Positions 44,987-55,892 of a stretch of DNA of 64,000 nucleotides are shown in pieces. A program made the translations under genes and the position numbers. The notes below the pieces were generated by a model that was given only the letters and a program-made list of their open reading frames with translations, was not told where the DNA came from and searched no databases. The first letter of the stretch is position 1. Each line of letters starts with the position of its first letter. The DNA comes from Lentinus brumalis (taxonomy: Eukaryota; Basidiomycota; Agaricomycetes; Polyporales; Polyporaceae): NCBI GenBank assembly GCA_001792895.1, contig MARA01000007.1, forward strand, positions 496,001 to 560,000, read 5' to 3'.

Positions 44987-45524
44987 GCGTTCTCAGGCGG
45001 AAGATAAATGCGTTCTCAAGCGCTTATGGCCGCCGAACACGCAATCCTCCTCCTCGCTTCTTTCCGCTCTCGCTCCTCCTCGCTTCTTCGCTTCTTTCCG
45101 CTCTCGCTCCTCCTCGCTCTCGCTCCTCCTCGCTCTCGCTCCTTTTCACTCTCTCTAACCGTGTCCTTTTGCCTCAGTTTGGAGGCCAGGTTTGCTGCAT
45201 GCTTCAGTATATGCTCCCATCTCTCGAAAGCGACGGGACATGGAGGGCGTGAAATCGATGGGCACATGTTCCCGCGAGAAGTGCCGGGCATAATAGTGCA
45301 TCATGCGGACGTACTTCTGGATACAACGTCGAACTTCTGAATACTCACGGTTCATACAGAGGCGATCAGCAGATAGGATCCCGGCCCGCTGCCTACATTG
45401 TGTATATATTGCTTCGGGTGAGCGACTCGCATGCTGCGAGCCCAACGTACAGCCCAACGTGAGTCAGTACAACGTACTTCGTTGTGCGCTGTTGAAGTCT
45501 AACCTCACTGCCCTACAGGTCATC
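44987..45524. other. Divergent promoter region with CT-rich repeat
   Basis: CT-rich low-complexity run (about 45055-45160, units like CGCTCTCGCTCCTCCT). TATA-like TGTATATAT at 45401-45409 faces the plus-strand gene. No gene seen. Confidence 0.5.
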
Positions 45525-46541
45525 ATGTCAGACAACAAGTAAGCGTATCATAACTACCGTTGCGCCTGACATTACTGACGTGGGTCCAGGGATGTCGACA
45601 TGTCCGAACTCCCGGGGCTCGTTGACATCGACGAACCGGGATTTGAAGATATCGACGAATCGGGACTCGAAGATATCGACATGGTCAACGTGTACGTTCC
45701 TATACCGAGCCCAGTGCCGCCGCCAGGCCGGAGGCGTCGGCGTCAGCCCCCCAAGGAACGTGTGGTTCCTGCGGGAGGCTGGTTCATGGGCGCCGTCGGC
45801 TCTCTCCGTCTTCAGCAAACCGCGGCGGACATCTACTTGCAGCGAAACTCAGATCCGGCCTTCGACGAAGAGGGAACGCGGCGCCGCGTCGCGACGTGTG
45901 TACTCCTTTGGGGTGTCACCTTCGCCTACGTCCAGGCCACCGTCGCTCCCGGTCCCGTGCTTCAGCAGGTCTGGGTGGCGGATGGGAACGCGGCTGGCTG
46001 GTTGCTCACCGCCGTAGACCTAGGCCAGACGCACCTGCATCGATGGGACGTACCAATCGTCATCCCAGCGATTGTCCCAGCGCTCTTGGGTGGCTACTTC
46101 GTCGAGGGGGATTTGGTTGTAGGATGGCGTCTCTCCTGGCATCATGTCGTGGAGATCAGACGAACGAACAAGGATGGTGGGCCTCTCGATCTCCACTACC
46201 ACGAGCACGAGCGCCGCAGGCACAGGCAGCTGGAGCCGCCGGCTCTCAAAGACGACGGCAAGTACTGGTTGTTTCGATATATCCGGTACGCAACGCAGGT
46301 CCAGAACTACCGCAAGGCCATAGGAAAGCCGAAGAACGCCGCGGGCGGTGTAGCGGGCGACTCGGGCGACTCCGACGATGATGCCGGCCGCGGCGGGGGC
46401 GGATCCAAGAAGGGTCGTGGCAAAGGCCGGGGAAGGGCGCAAGTGGTCGGGCTCGTGGCAAGGGCGCGAGTGGTCGGGGGAAGGGCGGCGCGAGCGGTCG
46501 GGGGAAGGGCGGCGCGAGCTCTCGTGCTTGAGCTAGCCTGA
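45525..46541 (+). CDS. Unknown cargo protein with acidic N-terminus and Arg/Gly-rich tail, 321 aa
   Basis: Exon 1 is only 14 nt (45525-45538, MSDNK), followed by a 51-bp intron and exon 2 (45590-46541). The N-terminus has repeated acidic units (LVDIDEPGFEDIDESGLEDI) then PPPGRRRRRQPPKERVV, which looks like a nuclear localisation signal. The centre is globular with no recognised fold (AGGWFMGAVGSLRLQQTAAD, LLGGYFVEGDLVVGWRLSW, YWLFRYIRYATQVQNY). The tail goes DSDDDAGRGGGGSKKGRGKG and on through Arg/Ala/Gly repeats, a typical nucleic-acid-binding low-complexity end. A chromatin or RNA-related role is inference only. Confidence 0.75.
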
Positions 46542-46723
46542 ACGGACGCTGTACGTTGTATTCTGGAACATGTATTCGTTGTCACGGGGTTGTGCATGCG
46601 AGTCGCGACCGTCGGACCACATGAAGCTGTGTGACTCGTGACCGGTTGACGAACCACTAGGCCGAGCGCTCAGCCCCAGGGTTTGTTTCCAACCTCCACC
46701 GCGAAGTTCTCCACCATCTCATA

Positions 46724-46772
46724 TCCACCTCCTGCTACCTCCACCTCCTGCTACCTCCACCTCCTGCTACCT
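46724..46772 (+). repeat. 18-bp tandem repeat (CCACCTCCTGCTACCT-like), three copies
   Basis: Three near-perfect tandem units directly upstream of the next gene's start; possibly leader or promoter sequence. Confidence 0.8.
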
Positions 46773-46792
46773 CGTTGATTCACTCGTGCACC

Positions 46793-48032
46793 ATGTCAGC
46801 TAGACGTCCAACGGTTTTCGCAGTGAGTTGTCAATGATCGTAGCTTCTCTCCACTTCCTGATGTGTCTGTATGGTCAGGGTGCCGCGTACTCTCGCCCCT
46901 CTCTCGTCCCTCCCGGTCTCCCTCCACTGCCGCACTGTCCACACTCGCTCCCCGGTTTAAAAGGGAGGTCGATGTGCGCAGCTTGTCATGTAGGCAAGCC
47001 TCGGTGTCTGCGGTGGGTCATCAGTTATTGTTGCTGCTCTTCAGTTGTTGATGTCTCTGCGTGGTCAGGCTACCAGTCGATATGCGCCATATTCCACCTC
47101 CCGCCCTTCGGCTTCGCCCCGCTCCTCCCTGCCCTCCCAGGCGTCTCGACCGTCCCGCTCCTCCCAGTCCTCCCAGACGTCTCGACCGTCCCGCTCCTCC
47201 CAGTCCTCCCGCTCGGTAGGCTCCTCCCAGCCTTCCCGCTCCGCTCAGTCGTCATCCGCTACCACATTAGCCGCTCTCGGTATACCCACCACCAAGCCAG
47301 GTCAAGATCTGCGCGACATCTGTCAGCAGATAACCGACTTCAAATTCCCTGGCTTTCGACCTCGCAATGATTTCGAACTTATGACGCTAGCGACAAGGAA
47401 GTACCCGGGGACCCGTGCCAACCTGAGCACATGGCTGGACGAGCAACTCGCTTTCGCAATTCAGGATGTAGGGAGCTTAGAGGCGGTGTTGGGACACGCT
47501 CGGAATATACTTGGTATGGCGTCTAGTCGCATAACGGGAGTACGTGGTCACACTGGCGCGAGATATGCTTGAAGCTGATTCCCTGCCGTTTCAGCTTAAG
47601 CCCCAAGGCATGGGACCTAACGTCTTCGTTCGCCCCATTCCTAACAGTCCTTATTCTATCCGGCTGTTTCCCGGCTGCCCGCTAGCCCGGGAGTACTGCA
47701 TGGACTTCGTCGACACCGAAACAGGGCTGCCCGTCAACTCTCCTTTCGAGTACGAGCTATTCGGTGTCCCTAAACCATCCGGACCATGCACTGGACTTGG
47801 TTTATCACGCATCACGAGTCTGGATAGCCTGTTCGGCGTCCGTCAAGATCAGATCGCGCCCGGACACGAGAAGTTCCTGCTCACGGATGGTCAGACGTGC
47901 CTGCTGAGGCGTCCCGGCCAGAAGGACGTGCGCTTTACCGTGCCTATCCGACTCCAACCCGTCGCACCATCCGGAGTGAAGGCTGACGACGTTGATGAAT
48001 TAGACCTACCCGCCTCGATCGCGGCGGCGTGA
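46793..48032 (+). CDS. Unknown cargo protein with Ser-rich N-terminus, paralogue of 44122-44986, 312 aa
   Basis: Exons 46793-46822, 47069-47539 and 47595-48032; phases agree (313 codons). The N-terminal ~70 residues are a Ser/Arg/Pro-rich linker built from SRPSRSSQSS repeats. The core aligns with the minus-strand copy: RPRNDFELMTLA, ITG at the intron, REYCMDFVD, FEYELFGV, LLTDGQTCLLRRPGQKDV and RFTVPI. Intron 1 (246 bp) looks internally duplicated, with two acceptor-like GTGGTCAG/ATGGTCAG sites (46902 area and 47068), so its 3' end could vary. No known domain. The retained intron position shows that the two genes are true paralogues. Confidence 0.7.
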
Positions 48033-48370
48033 GGGGAATGTATGGCCACTATCGGGGATGGCTTTTCTGGACGGTGTTTCGACTCCACTGTATTACACGC
48101 ATCACTTATGTATCTGTATCCCTCATCGCTCCGCTGCAATATTTATTGTGTTCAACGCAGAACGCACTCTAGAGCCTAAGTGAGCGCCGTCGAGCGCCGT
48201 CGAGCGCCGTCGAGCACATTAGCGCCGGCCGACCATTGACCATATACGGGCTGCTTTGTGCTCAAGACAATGAGTATACCTCATGATCAGGTCCTTTGTG
48301 TCACAGCGCGCCGACGACATGAACAGGCTCTTGCCTTGCCACCCGCGACCACCTCTGATGCTTGCTGATC
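48033..48370. other. Spacer with short tandem repeat
   Basis: Contains three copies of GAGCGCCGTC at about 48183-48213 and nothing gene-like. Confidence 0.5.
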
Positions 48371-50634
48371 ATGACTCGCCCTCTTCAGCCCATACCTATA
48401 CTACCTGTTGTTCTACAAGGGACGAAGCCCGGTCTGTTGGATCCTACCCAACCTGGGCGACTCTTGCAAAGTTCCAGTTCCACGCTGCACTTCGCCGTCT
48501 TTGACCCCAGCACCGCTACATACAATCCTTTCAGCTCTCAGCCCGCTAATCAGCCTCAGGGCCTCAGTCATCCTGCGCGGATCGTCATCGAGACCACGCC
48601 CAACCAACCGACTCGATGGCGCTTTGTGACCAGCGCAGAACTTGGTCCTGGAGTGGAGAGTGAAGGCTCGTGGCCTAGGGTCGTACTACTTTGCGGGTGA
48701 GTTGCACTCAAGATCCACGTTTCTTTTCGCTTCGCTCATATGAATATTGCTGCCAGAAAACGTCTTATACTCTTGCAGGATCAGTGGGATATCTATAAGC
48801 TCGACCCCGAATACGACTGTTACGTTCCTCCTTCACCCCACCATCCTGTAATAGCCCACAAAGCGCAACCTGCTCCTACTGGGAAGCGCGATTGTCCTCC
48901 TCCAGGGATCGTGAAGGACGAACCCTTACGCAAGAAGCCACGTTCTTCATCGGGTGCAGAGGGCGAGGAGACATGGGAAGCGGGTGAGATGTCGGAAGGT
49001 GCGGGTGTGCGCCAAGAGGATCACAACTCACAGGTGCGCATGTTGCCATCTACGCACATAAGCGATATGTCTAACGGTCGGTCTCTGCAGAAGGACTGGA
49101 AGTCGGAGCAGCGGCCGGAACCTATGCCAGGTGCCGAGAGCATTCCTCGCCCCGTAGAGGAACCTTCAGGCCCTCCTCAACCACTGCGAGAGGGTGACCA
49201 ACGTCAGAACGACTCACCGTCGGCCCACGCACGTGCCGTTACACCGGACATTATTGATCTCACCATGGACGACGACGACGACGACGACCAAGCAGGGCCA
49301 GCGCAACCTTCCACCGCGTCGCGGCACACTGCATCTCCTGTGTCGTGCCAACGTCCGCAGACTCAGTCTACGTCTCCTCACCCAGCACCTATCCAACCTG
49401 AACACCAGCCTCTGCCGTCTCAGTTCGCACAGCCCGACGCTACAATTCCGCCTCCACATGAGCAGCACGAGGACATCACTGCTCGACCGCCCCCGCAGCC
49501 CCCGCAGCCCCCGCAGCCCCCGCAGCCCCCGCAGCCCCCGCAGCCCCCGCATCCCCCGCATCCCCCGCAGCCTGCAGCCCCGAGCCATCTGTGCCGTTCG
49601 CATTCGGACAGCCCGCACCCGCACCCGCTCAGCCGGAACCTAGTCAGGAACCCACTCAGACTGCGGCCGCTCATGCTGAGCCGCAACGTCATACAAAGCG
49701 TAAAGGTGGATATTCTCGTATGTTCAGTGACATCTCGCTCATAACATAAACAGAGTCACGGGAGTCCCCATACCTTCAGGAAGAAGGTGAACGGCCGGAA
49801 GATGAACGGCCGTTCATGGAACGGGCAGGCAAGCGCCTGAGGACGCAGCCGCCTAAACCATACCCTTTTCCGCCTTTCACACCTCCGCCGAAGCCTCCCA
49901 GTCGCTTTCGCGCGAAGGTTGACATTCTCTCCGAACGGATGCGTGAAGACACTGCGCGCCGTGGTGAGAGACTCCGTGACACGGTGTTCGCGGAAGGGGC
50001 AGCAGGGGCAGTCCCAGACACAATGGATGTGGACGAAACCGCACTCCCGTTCGCTGATGATGGGCCGGATGGTGTCGCTACACGCGCGGCCGCTGAGGAA
50101 GAACGCCTCCGGGCTGCTGAAAAAGAGCGACGTCGTCGAGCTGCCGCTGCTGAACGCGAGGCGCATCAGCTCAAGCGCGTGAATTGGCGCAAGGCGCAAC
50201 GCAAGCGGTGGTTGTTTGCCTTCTGGTCCGGAGATCGTGCATTGGAACGTTACCTCGAGCTCGGCCACCAGTTCGACATCGCCCTGTCGGACGACTACAA
50301 GTACGATCCGATCGAACTCGATCTCGTTCCTTGGCCCATTCTTCGCCATCCCGTGAAGCAGACGTGGGATGACATCTCGTGGGAGTCCGTCGAAGACTTC
50401 TTCGACGAGGTGCAACCGCGCATGTCTGCGTCCGCGTTCAAGAAGCTTGTCTTCGAGAGCCAGAATCGCTTCCATCCAGACCGTTGGTCCGCGCGCCGTC
50501 TGTTGCAAGGCATGGAGGCAGAACAACGCCAGGAATGGATTGAGAAGTTAACGATTGTGACACAGGCTATCTCACCGATAGTTGCGGCCGTTCGCAAAGG
50601 AAAGTGGGTGAGGACTCGCCGATTGGCCCAGTAG
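48371..50634 (+). CDS. Large cargo protein with SUMO-interacting-like motif and C-terminal HPD domain; frame break in a repeat
   Basis: Exons 48371-48696, 48757-49033, 49091-49717, 49754-50634; the intron 49034-49090 is a stop-free 57 bp. The middle is Pro/Gln-rich and holds PDIIDLTMDDDDDDD, a textbook SUMO-interacting motif pattern (hydrophobic core plus acidic run). A CCCCCGCAG repeat (about 49490-49570) follows, after which the sensible frame changes (EPSVPFAFGQPA and TKRKGG), so one or two bases are gained or lost there. The last exon has an acidic/basic coiled segment (EEERLRAAEKERRRRAAAAE), then a folded domain ending NRFHPDRWSARRLLQ. HPD with flanking helices resembles a degenerate J-domain and recurs in the gene at 59727. 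Role unknown. Confidence 0.7.
49490..49572 (+). repeat. 9-bp minisatellite (CCCCCGCAG) in coding sequence
   Basis: About eight tandem units coding Pro-Pro-Gln or Ala-Ala-Pro depending on frame; the place where the host gene's frame changes. Confidence 0.85.
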
Positions 50635-50772
50635 GTAGCACCGCCACCATAGTTGTAGAGGAGCTAGTATCCCGGTTATACAATTTCACTTCGCTGCTCC
50701 CTTCGTACTTCAACTGTGGATCCTACACCCTTCCTCGGCCAGCAACACGTCTCCCGTCTACCGTCGCGCGTA

Positions 50773-52235
50773 ATGCCTCGAAAGTATATGAAAGCTCGAA
50801 GCCTCAATCATGAACACGACGCGCCGATTGCCGCAGTCGCTTTCAGCCCCAGTGGCTCGTTGATCGCCACTGCTGGCCTAGACTGCAAGGTTGCGCTTTG
50901 GCGGGTTGAGGACGGTGGCCTCATGCACGTATGGGAGGGTAGTAGCGCGGTGCTATCATTGGTGTGGATTGGAGACAACGAGGAGACCATCGTGTGCGGC
51001 ATGCGCGATGGCAACCTGGTGTTTCTATGCTTTACGCCGGTACGTCCCTCCGCACCGTGAAATATCTGCCCGCTGAACTCCCGCTAGCGACTTCTCACTG
51101 TCCAAGGGCAGTGCGCTCATAAGTATCCCCTGGAATGTCTTGCTGTCTCTGGCTCTCGCGTCGCATCTGGAGCGCACAAGGAGGTCAAGTTGTGGGACTG
51201 GTACCGCAGCGGTCAAGACAACGGTACGCGCGTTGATACCATGCGCTGTGTTCCCAGACATTGACGCATTTCAGTCAATCGTTTTGATCTGGTGAAAGCA
51301 CTAACGGACCCTTCGATGAGCTCCCATAACAAACACCAAGAGGTCATCGTGACCAGTCTCCATTGGACCTCCCACCGTCGTCGTCTACTCATGGTGACGT
51401 ACATGCACCATGGGATACAGTAAGTGTGAATGCTCTTGTTCAGTCACACTTTCAGTTCTCATTTCTCGCTGGTGTAGCTTCTTTGATGCGCTTACTTTCG
51501 AGCATGTGCGCACCATGTCGCTCCCTGGTATGATGTACGTCCGTGGTCTGTTCGGCTCTCATATGCTTCTCATTCACGAATCTCAGTGCTGGTGCATCGC
51601 TCGCGCCCAACAGCGCGTACCTTGCCGTCTCGAACATGTTCAAGGGATTCGATATATACAAACTGCCTTCCGAGGAGCCGCTGGTCTCATTCGAGCACAT
51701 CGATGAGCGCGATGCTGCTCCATCTTTACCGATTCCTCTCAAGTTCGTCCACGGCGGTCAAGCCCTCGTCGGTGGAAGCATGTCGGGTAAGGTTGGTCTG
51801 TGGCATATCCCTCTCGGTGTCATGCAAGTGCTGCAACTGCCGAGTAAGTGCTGGCGCCTCTCGTAGCTGCAGCTGAGCTAACCTATCTCAGGAGGATTCG
51901 AGGTAATCGCTCTGGACGTAAGATACTTTCGCTGCTTGACCGGCTCAGCTGATAAAGCTTAGGGACCATAGGAGCACGCAGCTGTCTTGGGCGAGCCAAG
52001 CACCCATCGCTTCCTCATTGCGACTGGCATCGCAAATGAGGAAGGTAAATCATATTGCATCATATGGGAAGGCGAGGAGCTCGCAGCGAAGGAGCACCTT
52101 GACGGCATAGTGCGCGAGGACGCTCTCGAAGAACTCGATGCCATGGATGCCGCACCCGAGTATCCGCTCGCCACCGCGCCTCCGGCCGCACACTCCACGT
52201 CGGTGCGTCCTATATCCACGTTTCCGAACGAATAG
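50773..52235 (+). CDS. WD40-repeat protein, 383 aa (cargo)
   Basis: Seven exons: 50773-51039, 51088-51223, 51275-51419, 51478-51534, 51587-51843, 51892-51917, 51972-52235, all GT-AG, 384 codons in total. WD-type blades are visible: HDAPIAAVAFSPSGSLIATA followed by DCKVALWRV; AVLSLVWIGDNEETIVCGM; LECLAVSGSRVASGAHKEVKLWDWY; IVTSLHWTSHRRRLL; FVHGGQALVGGSMSGKVGLWHI. The repeats form one, perhaps incomplete, beta-propeller, and a ~60-residue Ala/Glu-rich tail follows. Such fungal proteins are usually scaffolds. No NACHT or other effector domain is attached. It lies in the middle of the cargo array, same strand as its neighbours. Confidence 0.85.
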
Positions 52236-52946
52236 AGAGTGACGCCCACTGCTGCAGCTTCCGGTGAAGCTCCTATGGGTGGCTGTCGCTGCATTGACTA
52301 TTGCTTATGTTCTGAATTTCAATGTCATTTTGCTGGCTCTCGAGAACGCGTCATCTTGAATTTTAGATTCTTTTGCAGTAATGTAGTGCGCAGTTTTCCC
52401 TCGTCTCCCATCACCACGGGCAAACCACCGCTTGCCTCGTTCGCTCCCACACGCTCGCTTTTCGTCCCGCCCACCTCTCCCTTCTCTCTCGCGCTAGTTC
52501 GTAATACCTAGACCTGTAGCCCAACGAGTAGTGTCAGCATGCAATACACGCAGCCATCCCCGCTCACCGATGCCGCTCTATGCGGCTGCTACGACGCACG
52601 TTCGCAGGATAACCGCGGCGCGACGCCGCGTCCGTGTCCGGCTCTGCCGGTCCCAGCCCAACCCCTCCGTCCTGCGTCCGCGTCGTACAGTCCGCGTCCA
52701 GCAGGAGCACCAGACGAAGCTGGACGAGCTATGTAACTGTGGATGTCAAAGCTGTGCGGCTTCCGGCAGCTTCCGGCCCGGGAGCGTTCGGCGCTTTCTC
52801 AGATCCTTTGTCTTGTAGTCTCTTGCAGCATTGTCCTCCACGGTTCTTTGTATATAACGACGCGACCATGCGCCGTCAATATTTCAGTCCTCACCACCAC
52901 CACCACCACCACCGCTGCCGCCGCCGCCGCCACCACCACCACCACC
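52236..52946. other. Spacer with CAC/CCG trinucleotide repeats
   Basis: A 65-codon open frame (52539-52736) is unrecognised. Just before the next gene lie CAC and CCG trinucleotide repeats (about 52885-52946) whose His/Arg-rich reading frame I do not take as coding. Confidence 0.5.
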
Positions 52947-54256
52947 ATGTACACGTTCTCAGCATCTCGACCAGTTGAAGCGGATGGAGAAGTCACTCGT
53001 CTCGTATTCAGACCAGCGTGCGCAGCAGACGTTGTGGACGTAGCACCTACTGTGACCAGGCTTTTCTATCCGGAGTAAGCTGTTCCATCATCCAACGAAC
53101 GAGCTGATATGCTAACTTCTCTGTCAACAGCGGTGTCCGCGTCAAACACGAAGACCGCCTCGACCTGCCTTTACCCGCCTCCGTACAGAAGCCTCGGTCG
53201 GTCATGCGTACACCTTCTACTTGTTCCCCATCCCCTCCCCTGCTACCCGAGCGAGTACGTCCCGAGCAGCTTCTGTGGCTCCTTCTCTCGGCTTCGAGTC
53301 ATCTCCTTCGCCTATACCACGCCCTCGCGCCAGCAGCCGTGTTCGTACTTCCGCTCCACGCCTCACACCGAAGGCATCCACATCTACCAGGGGTCCCGAT
53401 CCCGAATATCCACCTGGCAACTTTGGCGATTCCTTGCCCACCCGAGTGACTCGGTCTTTGTCGCGCTCGTCTTCTCGTGTCTCGCTTCGCGATGACATAT
53501 CCAGTGCCCCTTCCACCCGTGCCTCTAGCCCACCGCCGGTGAGTCAATTGCTTTCGCGCTGAATTTACCTTCAATGCCGATTCGTTGTTACGGCTGCAGA
53601 TGCCAGTCGAACATCTTGAGCGCATCGAGCAGAAGGGCTCGCCCACAGATGAAGAGAAGCGTAGAGGCATTGTTCCGCCGACCCTCTGGTATTACGAGTT
53701 CTTCGGCACAGAAGAGCTCTCCGAGCCGCCGTCGGCAATTGCGAAACGTCCGGACCTTCAGTTCCACGACATCTTCTGCTATCATGTCCGCGGGCATCTT
53801 GACCGTGACCCGATGGTTTGGGTGTGGCTCAACGCGGCCACTGGCAGCAACCGCGGCCACTGGAAGCCGATCGTCAAAGGGTATGCTCGCCCTGCGGATA
53901 ATCGGCGGCTCAAGTTTTCTGGTACGCCCAAGCGACCGGCCTACGTCACCGAAGAATGGTTCCGCACGCTTACTCGCAAGGAGCGCAGGAAGGCCGAGGC
54001 GGAGCAGGCCACAGCCAAGAGGAGGGGCAAGGAGAAAGGTCAGCTCATGGTTTACACTTCGCGCACCCCCTCTCTAACATCGTATACCAGCTTTCTCTGC
54101 ATGACACGCATACCAGATCCAGCGAGCCCCCGTGCGCCCGACTACTCAGCGACTACTCAGCGACTACTTAGATTGGCTCTGCTCCTCTCCGTTCCCTTCC
54201 TTGTCCCGTTCCTCCTTGTACCCTCCGCGCCTGCCTCTTCCAAGTGCTTCCTGTAG
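52947..54256 (+). CDS. Unknown basic cargo protein, about 376 aa
   Basis: Exons 52947-53074, 53131-53207, 53270-53538 and 53600-54256; phases fit (377 codons). The second intron (53208-53269) is chosen because it links the N-terminal part (EVTRLVFRPACAADVVDVAP) to a Ser/Pro/Arg-rich linker (SPSPIPRPRASS, TRSLSRSSSRVSLRDDIS). The last exon contains a compact domain (WYYEFFGTEELSEPPSA, FHDIFCYHVRGHLDRDPMVW, RGHWKPIVKGYARP, PAYVTEEWFRTLTRKERRK) and a lysine-rich stretch. Reading on gives a hydrophobic C-terminus (LALLLSVPFLVPFLLVP); alternatively a GTCAGC donor near 54037 splices to a stop near 54101. Family not recognised. Confidence 0.6.
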
Positions 54257-54458
54257 TGTATGAATAACCTGCACTGATACCCCAATACACTGTTATTCCT
54301 CTCGAGTACCTATCACTACGCGTGCGTCGAGCGCTCGGAAACCGGACGGCATTGTGCACCCTGGGCGGCTATGCCTGCTGCGTCCCGTCCACCACGATCG
54401 CACACTCTGTCATTGTCAGTGTCGCCTCTCTCGTCATCCCCTTGCAATTTGCACAGTC

Positions 54459-55559
54459 ATGGCAAAGAACACCTCTAACTCGAGCCCGGACAATCCTTAT
54501 GCTGCCCATCACTGGGTATTCGAGGAGGGAGCCCAGGAAGGTGAGTAAACCGGGCGGCTACTAAGTCGGGCAGAGACTCACACACCTCCCGGTGTTCATG
54601 AAGCCCGTCGACACGTCCAATTCGCATCCCCTAACTCGAAGCGTCCTACTACATCCTCAACTCCCGCGAAAGGCGCCACGACAGGTTCCAGTACTGCTCT
54701 CAGGCGTGAGCGTGGTTGTCGGTGGCACACAATCCTAGCCCTGTGCATCCTTATCATCCTGTCGCTCGCCATGTTCACCGATCTGCAACATTCATCGCTC
54801 GTCTTATACCTGCGCAGCGAAGCACTTCTGCGCTTCCAACCCGAGTTCCCCCTCCCTTTCCGCTTGATCGACTCCCCCATCCCTTCTAACATCGTCAACT
54901 ATATCGAGCTGTCCATCAATAACGCCCTACTCAGCCAGCTAGGTCGTCGGGACTATGCATTGGCCTTGGATGGAGCACATATATCTCCCGGCCTCACCTC
55001 TCCAGGCGTGGGCGCTGGCGCAACCCACGGCACCTCCAAGAGCAGCTGCTACGCTCATCCTGCTGAAGTCGTGCTGCGCGACAACATGCATGGCGGCCGC
55101 TGCTGGCTTATTCCGGGAAGACAAGGCCAGATCGGTGTATTCATGCTCGAGGTCATCTATCCCACTCACATCACTGTCGATCACGTCCCTATGCAAGTCG
55201 CTCGGCTCATCGAGTCAGACATACGACAAGCACCTCGGTCGATCCGAGTCTGGGGTGTGGTCGAGGGGCGACAGAACGAGGAGCGTTACGCTCTCTATCG
55301 AGAGGATCATCCGATACCGGAAACCTTGCCGCAAGGTGGTCCTCCTCTTACTTCCGGACAGAACTTCCTCCCAATCGCCGAGTTCCAATATGACATCTAC
55401 GCCGGGCCGTATAGCCAGACGTTTCCTGTCCACGACTACATGCGGAATAGTCGACTCGCCATCGCTGTGTACGTGTTTGAGGTGCTAGACAACTGGGGAG
55501 CTGAATCAACGTGTATATACCGCGTACGGGTGCACGGCGAAGAAGACACTCGGGGATGA
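54459..55559 (+). CDS. SUN-domain membrane protein (cargo)
   Basis: Exon 1 54459-54540 and exon 2 to 55559; the intron is either 33 bp (ending 54573) or, more typically, 63 bp (ending 54603), both in frame, giving 355 or 345 aa. The N-terminus is polar and nucleoplasm-like. One transmembrane helix (TILALCILIILSLAMF) is followed by a Sad1/UNC-84 domain: RRDYALALDGAHI, GGRCWLIPGRQGQIGVFM, PTHITVDHVPMQV, APRSIRVWGVVEG, QTFPVHDY, NWGAESTCIYRVRVHGE. SUN proteins sit in the inner nuclear membrane and bind KASH partners in the perinuclear space to link nucleus and cytoskeleton. The coiled coil before the SUN domain is short. Finding it inside a transposon-bounded interval is unusual. Confidence 0.88.
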
Positions 55560-55892
55560 ACTGCTGCGTACGCTGTGATATCCTACTTGTCCCCCCTCGC
55601 TTCCCGTCGTTCGTCTACTGGTCTACTGTTCGTCTACTGGTCTACTGTTCGTCTACTGGTCTACTGTTCATGTAAGTATGTACTGATATTGAAAGGTTGC
55701 GTTGCTGAATAAGTAGGAGTGGCGCGGCCGCATTGTCGTCAAAGGCTACTAGCGCCCAGCCCTTTGTCTGCAGGAACTATATATCCTTGTCTCTGCCTCC
55801 TCCTCCCCAGCCACTCCTTCCACTCAACTGCGACATATCGTGCACGCCGGCCGTACACCAGATTACTTTCCTTGGCTGATCGTGCCTCGAAG
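55560..55892. other. Spacer with 19-bp triplicate and promoter
   Basis: Three tandem copies of GTCTACTGGTCTACTGTTC occur near 55612-55670, and a TATATAT-like stretch (near 55777) precedes the next gene's ATG. Confidence 0.6.
55612..55670 (+). repeat. 19-bp tandem repeat, three copies
   Basis: Unit GTCTACTGGTCTACTGTTC repeated three times, itself an imperfect double of GTCTACTG; lies between the SUN gene stop and the next promoter. Confidence 0.85.

Noticed and set aside
52868..52946. His-rich start (MRRQYF and His run) for the gene at 52947
   Set aside because: It comes from CAC trinucleotide repeats in another frame and ends in a stop at 52978 without joining the downstream exons.
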